DNA from: CBDATA01 sp965202845
GTDB lineage: Bacteria; Acidobacteriota; Vicinamibacteria; Marinacidobacterales; Marinacidobacteraceae
Length of the DNA: 64,000 bases
NCBI GenBank assembly: GCA_965202845.1
Contig: OZ241856.1
Location: 1,054,001-1,118,000, forward strand
Direction: 5' to 3'
Part shown: positions 16,090-24,522 of the stretch, piece after piece
Numbering within the stretch: position 1 is the stretch's first letter
Layout: each line of letters opens with the position of its first letter
Notes under the pieces: model-generated
Seen by the model: the letters and a program-made list of their open reading frames with translations, nothing else
Databases searched by the model: none
Told to the model about the DNA's origin: nothing
Translations under genes and position numbers: made by a program

Positions 16090-17048
16090 CGCACTTCCTC
16101 GCGCTGGCGCCCATCACGGTGCTCATCGTCGCCGGGGTCGGCGGGGAAGCCGCCTATCGCGACCAGTTCTCCGGCTGGGCGGCCGAGCTCTGTTCCGCGG
16201 CGCGGGGCGTCCCGAATCCGCCCCGGGTGCGGGTTCTGACCGAGCGGCTTCCCGAAGGCGGGGAGGGCGGCCCCTGCCAGCCGGTCGGACGCAGCACTGC
16301 GGAGACCATCCGGGCCGAGCTGGACGCGGTCCCGGACCCGGAGGCTGGACTGTTCCTGGCGCTCATCGGGCACGGCAGCGCGACGACCGGACGGGGACCC
16401 CGCTTCCACCTGCCCGGCCCCGACATCGCGCCCGAAGACCTGGGGGGGATGCTGGAGCGGTTCGCCGGGGCGCCGGTGACGGTGGCCCATCTGGGAAGCG
16501 CCGCCGGCGCCTTCGTTCCGGCGCTCTCGGCGCCCGGACGGGTGGTCATCGCCGCCAGTCGCGCGCACGAAATCCACGCCACCCGCTTCGCCGGCCATTT
16601 CGTGGCGGCGTTCGCTTCAGTTGAAGATGGCGGCGGCGCCGCCGACCGCGACCGGGACAACCGGATCTCGGCGCTGGAGGCGTTCGAATTCGCCCGAACC
16701 GAAACCGAGCGCGCCTATCGGGACGCCGGACTGCTGATGACCGAGCACCCGCTGCTGGACGACGACGGGGACGGCGCCGGAAGCGGCCTTCCGGGAAGCG
16801 CGGACGCTTCCGACGGGGCTCTGGCGGCCCGCACCCATCCCTTCGGGGACCCGGATCGCCTCCTCGCCGGGGGAGAGGAGCTTCGCGCCCTGGTCAGGGA
16901 ACGCGACGATCTGGCGGCGCAAGTGGACGCCTTGCGGGCGCTCCGCGCCGAATTCGAGGACGAGGAGGACTACTTCGCCCAGCTCGAGGAGATTCTGTTG
17001 CGGATCGCCGGGATCGAGGAGCGGATCGCCACGATCCGACCGGATTGA
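16086..17048 (+). CDS. Caspase/legumain-like fold protein lacking the catalytic cysteine
   Basis: 320 residues. A short hydrophobic N-terminus (FLALAPITVLIVAGVGG) is followed by a caspase-hemoglobinase-like core. The histidine motif LALIGHGSA is present (His 96). The segment where the family usually has a Cys before Ser-Gly reads VAHLGSAAGAF (residues 133-143), with Gly 137 at the nucleophile position. The next conserved block, GRVVIAASRAHEIHATRFAGHFVAAF, is intact. The C-terminal 80 residues (ELRALVRERDDLAAQVDALR) look like a coiled coil. It is likely a pseudo-protease or a binding scaffold. The assignment rests on motif order and is moderate. The GTG start overlaps the previous stop. Confidence 0.5.
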   Translation: MTHFLALAPITVLIVAGVGGEAAYRDQFSGWAAELCSAARGVPNPPRVRVLTERLPEGGEGGPCQPVGRSTAETIRAELDAVPDPEAGLFLALIGHGSATTGRGPRFHLPGPDIAPEDLGGMLERFAGAPVTVAHLGSAAGAFVPALSAPGRVVIAASRAHEIHATRFAGHFVAAFASVEDGGGAADRDRDNRISALEAFEFARTETERAYRDAGLLMTEHPLLDDDGDGAGSGLPGSADASDGALAARTHPFGDPDRLLAGGEELRALVRERDDLAAQVDALRALRAEFEDEEDYFAQLEEILLRIAGIEERIATIRPD

Positions 17049-19594
17049 TGCTCTTCCTGCTCTTCTCCCTGGCGCTGGCGCAGTCGCCGCTTGAAGAGGC
17101 GCGAAGCGCCCTCGCCGCCGGGGAGTACGAAGCCGCCGAATCCGGCTTCCGGGCGCTCCTGCCGGCGGAGGAAGCGACGCTGGGGCTCGCCGAGACGCTC
17201 CGGATCACCGGTCGCTACGAGGACGCGATCCAGGCCGCCTCCGGCCCCCATGCGCGCCTGGCCCGCGCCCGGATTCACATCGAGATCGGGGAGGACGAGC
17301 AAGCGCTCCCGCTCCTCGAGGACATCCTGGCGACGCCCGCTCTCCTCCCCTGGGACGAAACCCGCCTGGCGGCAGAGCTGGAACGCGCCGGAATCGCCGC
17401 CCGCCGGGGCGAAAACGCCCGGGAGCGGCTGGAGCAGGTTCTTGACAACTTCAACCGGACGCCGCCCGGCGCGATCGTCGCGCCGGCGCTTCTCGTGGCG
17501 GGGCGCGCCCTGGAGCAGCTCGGTCATCTGGGAAGCGGCCTGGTGCGCGAGGCGCTCGACGTCTTCGACCGGGCCGCCGAACAAGCGCCCAAAGCGCGGC
17601 TCCCGCGTCTTCTGGCCGCCGAACTGTTCGCCGACAAGGGCAACACCCCCGAGGCGGCGAAGGAGTTCGGGAGCGTTCTGGAGGCCAATCCGAACGACCC
17701 CCGGGCGCTTCTCGGAATCGCCCGACTCGGCGGCGCCGAGGGGGCCGGCGCGCTGGACGCGGCGCTGGAAGCGAACCCGCGCCACCCGGCGGCCCGGGCG
17801 CTTCGGGTGGTGCGCCTGCTGGAGGAGGACAAGACCCTGGCGGCGCTGGAGGCGGCGGAAGCGGCGGTCCGGGACCTTCCGCAGTCGCCGGACGCGCTGG
17901 GGGCCCACGCCGCCGCGCTCTTCCTGAGCGGCGACCCGGCCGGCGCCCGCGCCGTCGAGGAGCGCTTTCATGCCGCCTTCCCCGGCGACCCCCGCCTCGA
18001 CCTGGGGGTGGGAGCGGCGGCCGAACGCACCCGGCGCTACCGGGAAGCGGCGGAACGCGCCGAGCGGGCGCTGACCCGGGCGCCCGATTCGATCTCCGCC
18101 TGGCGGCTGCTCGGCGTCAACCAGCTGCGCCTGGGGGACATGGAGGCCGGGCGGGCTTCGCTCGAAGCCGCCTTCGCCCGGGACCCCTTCGACGTCCTGG
18201 TCAAGAACACCCTGGACCTGCTGGACGTGCTGGACGACTTCCGGGTCGTCCGATCGCCGCCCTTCGTCTTCGTGCTGCCCCCGTCGCAGGCGGACCTGCT
18301 GCTCCCCTGGCTGGAGCAGGTCTCCCACGAAGCGCTTCGGACGTTCGGCGAGCGGTACGGGTTCGAGCCGGACGGAACCATCCGCATCGAGGTCTACGAC
18401 CGCTCGGCCGACTTCTCGGTGCGCACCGTGGGCGTGACCGGAATCGGGGCGCACGGCGTCTGCTTCGGGAACACCATCGCCTTGGAGTCGCCTTCGGCGC
18501 GCGGGGTGGGCGCCTACCACTGGACCTCGACGCTGTGGCACGAGCTCGCCCACACGGTGACAATGGGGCTGACCGGCAACCGGGTGCCGCGCTGGTTCAC
18601 CGAGGGGGTGAGCCAGCTGGAGGAGCGGCGCCGCTTCGGAGACGGCGCGTCCCCGGCGTTTTACCGGGCGCTGGGCGAGGGGCGCCTGCTTTCGGTGGGC
18701 GACCTGGACGAGGGCTTCCTGCGTCCCTCCTGGCCGGGGCAGGTGGCGGTCTCCTACTACCATTCCTCCCTGGTGCTGGAGCATATGGAGTCGGTTCGCG
18801 GCTTTCCCGCCGTCCTTTCCATGCTGGACGGCTTCGCCCGGGGCGAAACCAGCCGGGAGGCGATCCCCGCCGCGCTCGGAATCCCGCTCCAGGCGTTCGA
18901 CGAGGACATCACCACCGTTCTCGAGTCCCGATTCGGCGCGGCGGCGCGGGGACTGGGCGATTCCCCGGTTCCGAAGACGCTTCCCGAAACGCTCCCGCTG
19001 GCGGAGGCCGCGCCGGAGAATTTCCTGCTCCAGCTTCGGGCCGGAACCCTGCTGGAATCGCAAGGCCGGGACGCGGAGGCGCAGCCCTTCCTCGAGCGGG
19101 CGCTTCGGCTCGCGCCCGACTACGGGGGACTGGACGGTCCCTCGGGGGCGCTTTCCCGCATCCACGAACGGGCCGGCCGGCTCGACGAGGCGGCCCGGGC
19201 GCTCGAAAGGCGACTGGGGCGGGTTCCCGCCGACCATGAGGGCTGGCTGCGGCTCGCCGACCTCCGGGAGCGCGCCTCGAACCTCGAAGGCGCCGCCGAA
19301 GCGATGGAGGCGGCGCTTCTCGCCTGGCCGATGGACCGGGGGCCGCACGAGCGGCTGGCCGACCTGTACGCGCGCCTCGGCGACCACGCCGGCGCGATCC
19401 GGCAGCGGAACGCGGCGCTCGCCACCGATCCGCCGGACCGGGCGGGCGCCCTCTACCGGCTCGCCCTGGCGCACCACCTCGCCGGCGACGCCCGGGCCGC
19501 GCGCCGTCGGGTGCTGGAAGCGCTCGAAATCGCCCCCACGTATTCCGAAGCCCTGGATCTCCTGCTCCGCATGCGGAAGGAGGGGGGATCGTGA
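17048..19594 (+). CDS. TPR-repeat protein with embedded gluzincin (peptidase MA-like) domain
   Basis: 848 residues from the ATG at 17048, which overlaps the previous stop (ATGA). A signal peptide (LFLLFSLALAQS) is followed by TPR-like helical repeats up to about residue 400. A zinc peptidase domain follows, with HELAH at residues 498-502 and a downstream glutamate in PRWFTEGVSQLEE near 518. Further TPRs reach the C-terminus (AEPFLERALRLAPDYGG, YARLGDHAGAIRQRNAAL). Peptidase MA-like domains have this helix-HExxH-x(n)-E layout. The protein is predicted periplasmic. It may hold or process partners of the MoxR/VWA complex; that role is inferred from context. Confidence 0.75.
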   Translation: MLFLLFSLALAQSPLEEARSALAAGEYEAAESGFRALLPAEEATLGLAETLRITGRYEDAIQAASGPHARLARARIHIEIGEDEQALPLLEDILATPALLPWDETRLAAELERAGIAARRGENARERLEQVLDNFNRTPPGAIVAPALLVAGRALEQLGHLGSGLVREALDVFDRAAEQAPKARLPRLLAAELFADKGNTPEAAKEFGSVLEANPNDPRALLGIARLGGAEGAGALDAALEANPRHPAARALRVVRLLEEDKTLAALEAAEAAVRDLPQSPDALGAHAAALFLSGDPAGARAVEERFHAAFPGDPRLDLGVGAAAERTRRYREAAERAERALTRAPDSISAWRLLGVNQLRLGDMEAGRASLEAAFARDPFDVLVKNTLDLLDVLDDFRVVRSPPFVFVLPPSQADLLLPWLEQVSHEALRTFGERYGFEPDGTIRIEVYDRSADFSVRTVGVTGIGAHGVCFGNTIALESPSARGVGAYHWTSTLWHELAHTVTMGLTGNRVPRWFTEGVSQLEERRRFGDGASPAFYRALGEGRLLSVGDLDEGFLRPSWPGQVAVSYYHSSLVLEHMESVRGFPAVLSMLDGFARGETSREAIPAALGIPLQAFDEDITTVLESRFGAAARGLGDSPVPKTLPETLPLAEAAPENFLLQLRAGTLLESQGRDAEAQPFLERALRLAPDYGGLDGPSGALSRIHERAGRLDEAARALERRLGRVPADHEGWLRLADLRERASNLEGAAEAMEAALLAWPMDRGPHERLADLYARLGDHAGAIRQRNAALATDPPDRAGALYRLALAHHLAGDARAARRRVLEALEIAPTYSEALDLLLRMRKEGGS

Positions 19595-20400
19595 ACATCC
19601 GGACCGGCTTCCTGGCGCTCGCCGGAGCTTCCGCGCTGCTGGCGGCCGCCGCGCTGGCGCTGGGCGACGATCCGCCCCGGGCCGCCTTCCGTCCGGACCC
19701 GAACGCGGTCGAACTGCCGCTGGACTACCGGAACACCCCCTATGACCATCGGTTCTCCTTCGTCCGCATCCGCTTCGAGCCGCCGCGCTACCGGCGCGGC
19801 CCGTTCTACTGGGGCATGGACCTCAAGTGGAACCACGACTACCCGTGGGGCGAGCAGAACCTGGGGCGCATCCTCGCCGAATACACCTCGCTCTCGCTCC
19901 ACGAAGAGGGCAGCGACATCTACTCGCTGAACGAGGCGGAGCTCTTTCGCCGGCCGTGGGCGTACCTGTGCGAACCGGGCTTCTGGCATCCGAGCGACCA
20001 GGAAGCCGAGAACCTCCGCTCCTGGCTCTTCCGGGGCGGTTTCCTGGTGGTGGACGATTTCGTCCAGAGTCGCCAGCTGGGCAACTTCATCTTCCAGATG
20101 GATCGGGTGCTTCCCGGCTACGACCTGGTGGAGCTGGACGCCGCCCACCCGGTTTTCGACTCCTTCTTCCACATCGAGACGCTGGATTTCGAGCACGTCC
20201 AGCGCCCCGATCTGAAGCCGGTGTACTACGGCTATTTCGAGAACAACGACCCGCAGGAGCGCCTGATGGTGATCGCCAACTACAACCACGACATCGGCGA
20301 TTACTGGGAGTGGTCCGGCAGCGGCTACTGGCCGGTGGACCTCACCAACGAGGCGTTCAAGCTGGGCGTCAACTACGTCATCTACGGGATGATCCACTGA
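19591..20400 (+). CDS. DUF4159 domain protein, second copy
   Basis: 269 residues with an N-terminal signal-like segment (GFLALAGASALLAAAALALG). The DUF4159 core carries FSFVRIRFEPPRYRRGPFYW, WNHDYPWGEQNLGRILAEYT, LRSWLFRGGFLVVDDFVQS, NYNHDIGDYWEWSGSG and LGVNYVIYGMIH. Compared with the first copy (12861-13751), the blocks GGFLVVDDF, IGDYWEW and GVNYVIYGM are conserved, while the N-terminal half differs. The GTG start overlaps the previous stop. It stands directly before moxR, 17 bp away. Confidence 0.82.
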   Translation: MNIRTGFLALAGASALLAAAALALGDDPPRAAFRPDPNAVELPLDYRNTPYDHRFSFVRIRFEPPRYRRGPFYWGMDLKWNHDYPWGEQNLGRILAEYTSLSLHEEGSDIYSLNEAELFRRPWAYLCEPGFWHPSDQEAENLRSWLFRGGFLVVDDFVQSRQLGNFIFQMDRVLPGYDLVELDAAHPVFDSFFHIETLDFEHVQRPDLKPVYYGYFENNDPQERLMVIANYNHDIGDYWEWSGSGYWPVDLTNEAFKLGVNYVIYGMIH

Positions 20401-20417
20401 AACCAAGGGAGAACCGC

Positions 20418-21464
20418 TTGATCGAACCGCTTCTCGAGGAAGAAATCGTCGAAACCACCCCCGAAGAGAGCGACCGGGACCTCGCCGTCCGCCTCCAGGA
20501 CTCGATGGCGGCCGTCACGAAGGAGATCCAGAAGGCGATCATCGGGCAGGAGGCGGCGCTGGAGCAGGTGCTGGTGAGCCTGCTGACCGGCGGCAACAGC
20601 ATCATCACCGGCGTTCCCGGCCTCGCCAAGACCCTGATCATCCAGACGCTCTCGCAGACGCTCTCGCTGGGATTCAACCGGATCCAGTTCACCCCGGACC
20701 TCATGCCGTCCGACATCACCGGCACCGACATCATCCAGGAGAACCCGGAGACCGGGAAGCGCAGCCTGGTCTTCGTCAAGGGGCCGGTGTTCACCAACAT
20801 CGTGCTCGCCGACGAGATCAACCGGACTCCGCCGAAGACCCAGTCGGCGCTGCTGGAGGCGATGCAAGAGCATCAGGTCACGGTGCAGGGCCGGACCTGG
20901 CGGCTGCCCGAGCCGTACTTCGTGTTCGCCACCCAGAACCCCATCGAGCTGGAGGGCACCTATCCGCTCCCCGAGGCGCAGCTGGACCGCTTCCTGTTCA
21001 ACATCGTGATTGGCTACCTGCCGGTGGAGCAGGAGCGGGACGTGGTGCGGGCGACCACCCGGGACGTCCGCCCGGAGCTCCGGCAGGCGCTCGACGGCGC
21101 CGACCTCATCCGGTTCCAGCGTCTCACCCGCCGGGTGCCGGTCACCGAACCGGTCCTCGCCTACGCGGTGGACCTCGCACGCCGCAGCCGGCCGGGCGCC
21201 GAAGACGCCCCCGACTTCATCAAGGAGTGGGTCGCCTACGGAGCGAGCGTGCGCGCCGCCCAGAACGTGGTGCTCGCCGGGAAGGCGCGCGCCCTGCTGG
21301 AGGGCCGGCGCCACGTCGCCATCGAGGACATCCGGGCGATGACGCCGCCGGTCTTCCGCCACCGGATCCTTCCCAACTTCCACGCCCAGTCGGAGAAGGT
21401 GGATGCGGAGGATCTGGTCGAGCGGCTGCTCAAGGCGACCCCGGCCCCGACCTCGAGGATGTGA
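20418..21464 (+). CDS. MoxR-family AAA+ ATPase
   Basis: 348 residues. Walker A is GVPGLAKTL near residue 65 and Walker B is IVLADEINR near 131. The sensor and arginine-finger region follows (FATQNPIELEGTYPLPEAQLDRF), with a helical lid domain (IRAMTPPVFRHRILPNFHA). MoxR ATPases act as chaperones that mature or insert metals into partner complexes, normally together with VWA proteins. The TTG at 20418 is selected because a strong ribosome-binding site (AAGGGAG, 20405-20411) stands 6 nt upstream; the open frame before it lies in another frame of the DUF4159 gene. It is followed after 6 bp by the DUF58 gene. Confidence 0.95.
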   Translation: MIEPLLEEEIVETTPEESDRDLAVRLQDSMAAVTKEIQKAIIGQEAALEQVLVSLLTGGNSIITGVPGLAKTLIIQTLSQTLSLGFNRIQFTPDLMPSDITGTDIIQENPETGKRSLVFVKGPVFTNIVLADEINRTPPKTQSALLEAMQEHQVTVQGRTWRLPEPYFVFATQNPIELEGTYPLPEAQLDRFLFNIVIGYLPVEQERDVVRATTRDVRPELRQALDGADLIRFQRLTRRVPVTEPVLAYAVDLARRSRPGAEDAPDFIKEWVAYGASVRAAQNVVLAGKARALLEGRRHVAIEDIRAMTPPVFRHRILPNFHAQSEKVDAEDLVERLLKATPAPTSRM

Positions 21465-21470
21465 GGCGGC

Positions 21471-22433
21471 GTGCCGGGAGTAGTCCAGGCGTCCGACCCG
21501 GCTGTCCGGTTCCTCGATCCGGCCACCCTGGCGCGCATCGGCAACTTGCAGCTCATCGCCCGTGCGGTGGTCCAGGGGTTCATCAGCGGCCTCCACCGCT
21601 CCACCTTCCTCGGGCGTTCGGTGGACTTCGCCGAGCATCGGCCCTACATGCCCGGCGATGACCTCCGACGGCTGGACTGGCGCCTCTTCGCGCGCTCGGA
21701 CCGGTTCCACGTCAAGGAGTTCGAGGCGGACACCAACGCCAACTTCGTGGTCGCGGTGGACATTTCGGGATCGATGGACTTCGGGCGCCGGGGCATCCGC
21801 AAGCTGGACTACGCCCGCTTCCTCGCCGCCTGCCTCGCGGCGTTCTCCCGCAGCCAGCGGGACCGGGTGGGGCTCGTCACCTTCGACGCCGCGCTCCGCG
21901 AGTTCGTGCCCCCCTCGGCGAAACACCTCGACACCGTGCTCCGCCGCCTGGCGGGCGTGAAGCCGGGACCGATGCGGAAGGAGGAGGCCGGCGATGCGGA
22001 CAGCCTGGGCGGGGTGCTGGCCCGCATGGGCGCCGCCCTCCCCCGGCGCGGTCTGGTGGCGGTGGTTTCCGATTTCTACGAACCGGCCGAACAGGTGATC
22101 GCGGCGTTCGACCGGCTGCGGGCGACCGGCCACGACATCATGGCGTTCCATGTGCTCGATCCGGCGGAGCGGGATCTCGACCTCGCCGGGGACGCTGACT
22201 TCGACGACCGGAACGCCCGGCTGCGCGACCTCGAAACCGGGGCGATCCTCGAAGTGCAGCCCGGCCGCATCCGGGAGGACTATCGGGCGCTGCTCGAGCG
22301 CCACCTCCGGGATCTGGGCGCCGGCCTGGGGCGCCGCGGCGTGGACCATGTGCTGACCGACACCGCGACCCCCCTGGACTTCGCGCTCTTCCGCTACCTG
22401 AGCGAACGCGAGGGGCGGGCGCGCGGCCGCTGA
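21471..22433 (+). CDS. DUF58 domain protein with VWA-like core
   Basis: 320 residues, soluble. The DUF58 hallmark is clear: GLHRSTFLGRSVDFAEHRPY followed by GDDLRRLDWRLFARSDRFHVKEFE near residue 65-85. A VWA-like domain follows, with metal-site motif VAVDISGSM near 102 and VAVVSDFYE near 200. It is the usual partner of MoxR and BatA-type proteins. It begins with GTG and ends one base before the next ATG, so all these genes are probably translated from one mRNA. Confidence 0.92.
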   Translation: MPGVVQASDPAVRFLDPATLARIGNLQLIARAVVQGFISGLHRSTFLGRSVDFAEHRPYMPGDDLRRLDWRLFARSDRFHVKEFEADTNANFVVAVDISGSMDFGRRGIRKLDYARFLAACLAAFSRSQRDRVGLVTFDAALREFVPPSAKHLDTVLRRLAGVKPGPMRKEEAGDADSLGGVLARMGAALPRRGLVAVVSDFYEPAEQVIAAFDRLRATGHDIMAFHVLDPAERDLDLAGDADFDDRNARLRDLETGAILEVQPGRIREDYRALLERHLRDLGAGLGRRGVDHVLTDTATPLDFALFRYLSEREGRARGR

Positions 22434-22434
22434 G

Positions 22435-24522
22435 ATGGGCTTCCTCGCGCCGCTCTTCCTTTTCGGAGGCTTTCTGGTCGCGCTTCCGATCGTCCTCCAC
22501 CTCACCCGCAGGAAACGGAAGCCAGTCGCGTTCCCCTCGCTCTTGTTCATGCAGCGGATGGGACTTCCGCTCCGCGTCCGGCGACGGCGGCTCCGGAACC
22601 CGCTGCTGCTCCTCCTCCGCGCGGCGGCGCTCCTCCTGCTGGCGCTGGCGTTCGCCCGCCCGCTGCTGGAATCGGAATCGGCCGCCGACTGGATCGATCC
22701 GCCCCGGGACGTGGCGCTTCTGATCGACCGCTCGCTCAGCATGCGGATCGGCGACCGTGCGGCCGCCGCCCGTGACGCGGCGCTCGAAATTCTCGCCGGC
22801 CTCGGTCCCGCCGACCGGGCGGTGGTGGTGGCCTTCGACGACCGCCCGGAAGCGCGCACCGAGCTCACCCTGGATCGGGAAGCGCTCCGCCGGGCGGTGG
22901 AGGCCATCCCCGGCGGGGAAGGGGGCGGCCGGTTCCCCGCCGCCCTGGGATTCGCCGCCCGGCTGCTCCCGGCGACCCCCGGCCGCCGTCGCGAGGTGGC
23001 GCTGCTCTCGGACCTGCAGCGCAGCGGATTTGACGACGGGCGCCCCGGGCAGGCGCTCCCGGCGGGAGTGGACGCCCGGGTGGTGGGAGTGGGGGCGGCG
23101 CCGGCGTCATGGGGCGCCTGGACGCACTCGGTCTCGCTGGCCCCGGAAGGGCGGAACCAGCTGGCGGCCACCGCCCGGATCGGATTCCTTCCCGGTCCGG
23201 ATGGCGACTCGGTGGAGGTCGAGGCGGTTCTTGAACTCGCCGGCCGTGCGGTGGAGCGGCGGACAATCCGACTCGAAGGCCCCCGCTCCCACCAGGCGGC
23301 GACAGTCCGGTTCGCCCCGTTTGTCCGTCCGGCGGAGCCGCTGGAAGCCGAAGTCCGCATTTCCGGCGCCCTGCCCGACTGGCTTCCGGACGACGACGTC
23401 TTCCGATTCGGAGTGTTTCCGGGGAATGCGCTTCGGGTCCGCGCCCTCGGGGGAACGCCGTCGATTCATCTGCGGGAAGCCCTTGCGGTGGGTTCCGCTC
23501 CGGCGTTCCTCCTGGAAGGCGTCCCAGCGCGCGGCGACGCCCTCGCCGGGACGGATGTCGCGCTGTCGGTCGATCCCGGACGCCTGAATCAGGGGACGGC
23601 GCGGGCGCTGGCGGAGCACGTTGAAGGCGGCGGAGGCTTGGTCCTCGGCATGGGGCCGACGCGCGTCCGCGCCGATCTCGACGCCCTGCTGCCGGTTTCT
23701 CTCGGGGACGCGCAGGAACGCTTCCCCCCGACGCGGCTCGCAAGCCTGCTCGAACGCCATCCGGTCTTCGCCCCCTTTGCCGGCGGGGGCGGGGCGACGG
23801 CGGCGCTCAGCGGGGCGGCTTTCCACCGGTATCGCCGGGTGTCCGGAGCGCCGCCCGATGGAACGACGCTCGCCCGCTTCGACGACGGGAACCCGGCGAT
23901 CCTCGCCTTCGAGAAGGGAGCGGGCAGGGTGGCGGCGCTCCTTTCCACCTTCGACCCGTCCTGGAACGACCTGGCGCAGCGTCCGGCGTTCGTTCCGCTG
24001 ATCCATCAACTGCTGGCATGGACGGCGCGTTTCGAGGAACGCCCGATCGCATGGCGGGTGGGGCAGATCGTGGACCCGGCGCGCGCCTTCCGGCTGGACG
24101 GGGATGGAGACGTGGTGATCCGGTCCCCGTCGGGGAGCGCCCGGTCGCTGGAAGCGGGCGCGACCCTCCGGCTGGACGCCACCGGCGCCTGGGGCGCCCG
24201 CCATCCGGAGGGTGACGCCTTCCAGATGTTGCTTGCGAACCCGCCTTCCGCCGAGCTGGATCCGACGCTGCTGGATCCGGAGGAGGTGCGGGTGGCGATC
24301 CTGGCGCCGGAGCGTCCGTCCCCCGACGCCGGGGCGGAGGGCGCCGACTCCGCGCCGCCGGCGCCCCCTGCGGAAGGCGCGCGGCTGGAATGGCCCTTGC
24401 TTCTGGCAGTCGCCATGCTGCTCCTCGCCGAGGGAACGCTCGCCAGCGGCGGCCTGGCCGCGCTCTTCCGGCGCCGCCGGGCGCCCGATTCGGGTACGGT
24501 CCCGGCATCCCCTGCCCAATGA
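22435..24522 (+). CDS. BatA-type (aerotolerance) N-terminal domain membrane protein with VWA domain
   Basis: 695 residues. It starts with the BatA N-terminal domain (FLAPLFLFGGFLVALPIVLHL, then FPSLLFMQRM), a second membrane helix (LLLLLRAAALLLLALAFARPLL) and a VWA domain with MIDAS DRSLSMRIGD near residue 98. Residues about 250-620 are extracytoplasmic and end in a third membrane segment (LLLAVAMLLLAEGTLASGG). It probably anchors the MoxR/DUF58 machinery in the inner membrane. Its stop overlaps the ATG of the next gene (ATGA). Confidence 0.85.
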   Translation: MGFLAPLFLFGGFLVALPIVLHLTRRKRKPVAFPSLLFMQRMGLPLRVRRRRLRNPLLLLLRAAALLLLALAFARPLLESESAADWIDPPRDVALLIDRSLSMRIGDRAAAARDAALEILAGLGPADRAVVVAFDDRPEARTELTLDREALRRAVEAIPGGEGGGRFPAALGFAARLLPATPGRRREVALLSDLQRSGFDDGRPGQALPAGVDARVVGVGAAPASWGAWTHSVSLAPEGRNQLAATARIGFLPGPDGDSVEVEAVLELAGRAVERRTIRLEGPRSHQAATVRFAPFVRPAEPLEAEVRISGALPDWLPDDDVFRFGVFPGNALRVRALGGTPSIHLREALAVGSAPAFLLEGVPARGDALAGTDVALSVDPGRLNQGTARALAEHVEGGGGLVLGMGPTRVRADLDALLPVSLGDAQERFPPTRLASLLERHPVFAPFAGGGGATAALSGAAFHRYRRVSGAPPDGTTLARFDDGNPAILAFEKGAGRVAALLSTFDPSWNDLAQRPAFVPLIHQLLAWTARFEERPIAWRVGQIVDPARAFRLDGDGDVVIRSPSGSARSLEAGATLRLDATGAWGARHPEGDAFQMLLANPPSAELDPTLLDPEEVRVAILAPERPSPDAGAEGADSAPPAPPAEGARLEWPLLLAVAMLLLAEGTLASGGLAALFRRRRAPDSGTVPASPAQ

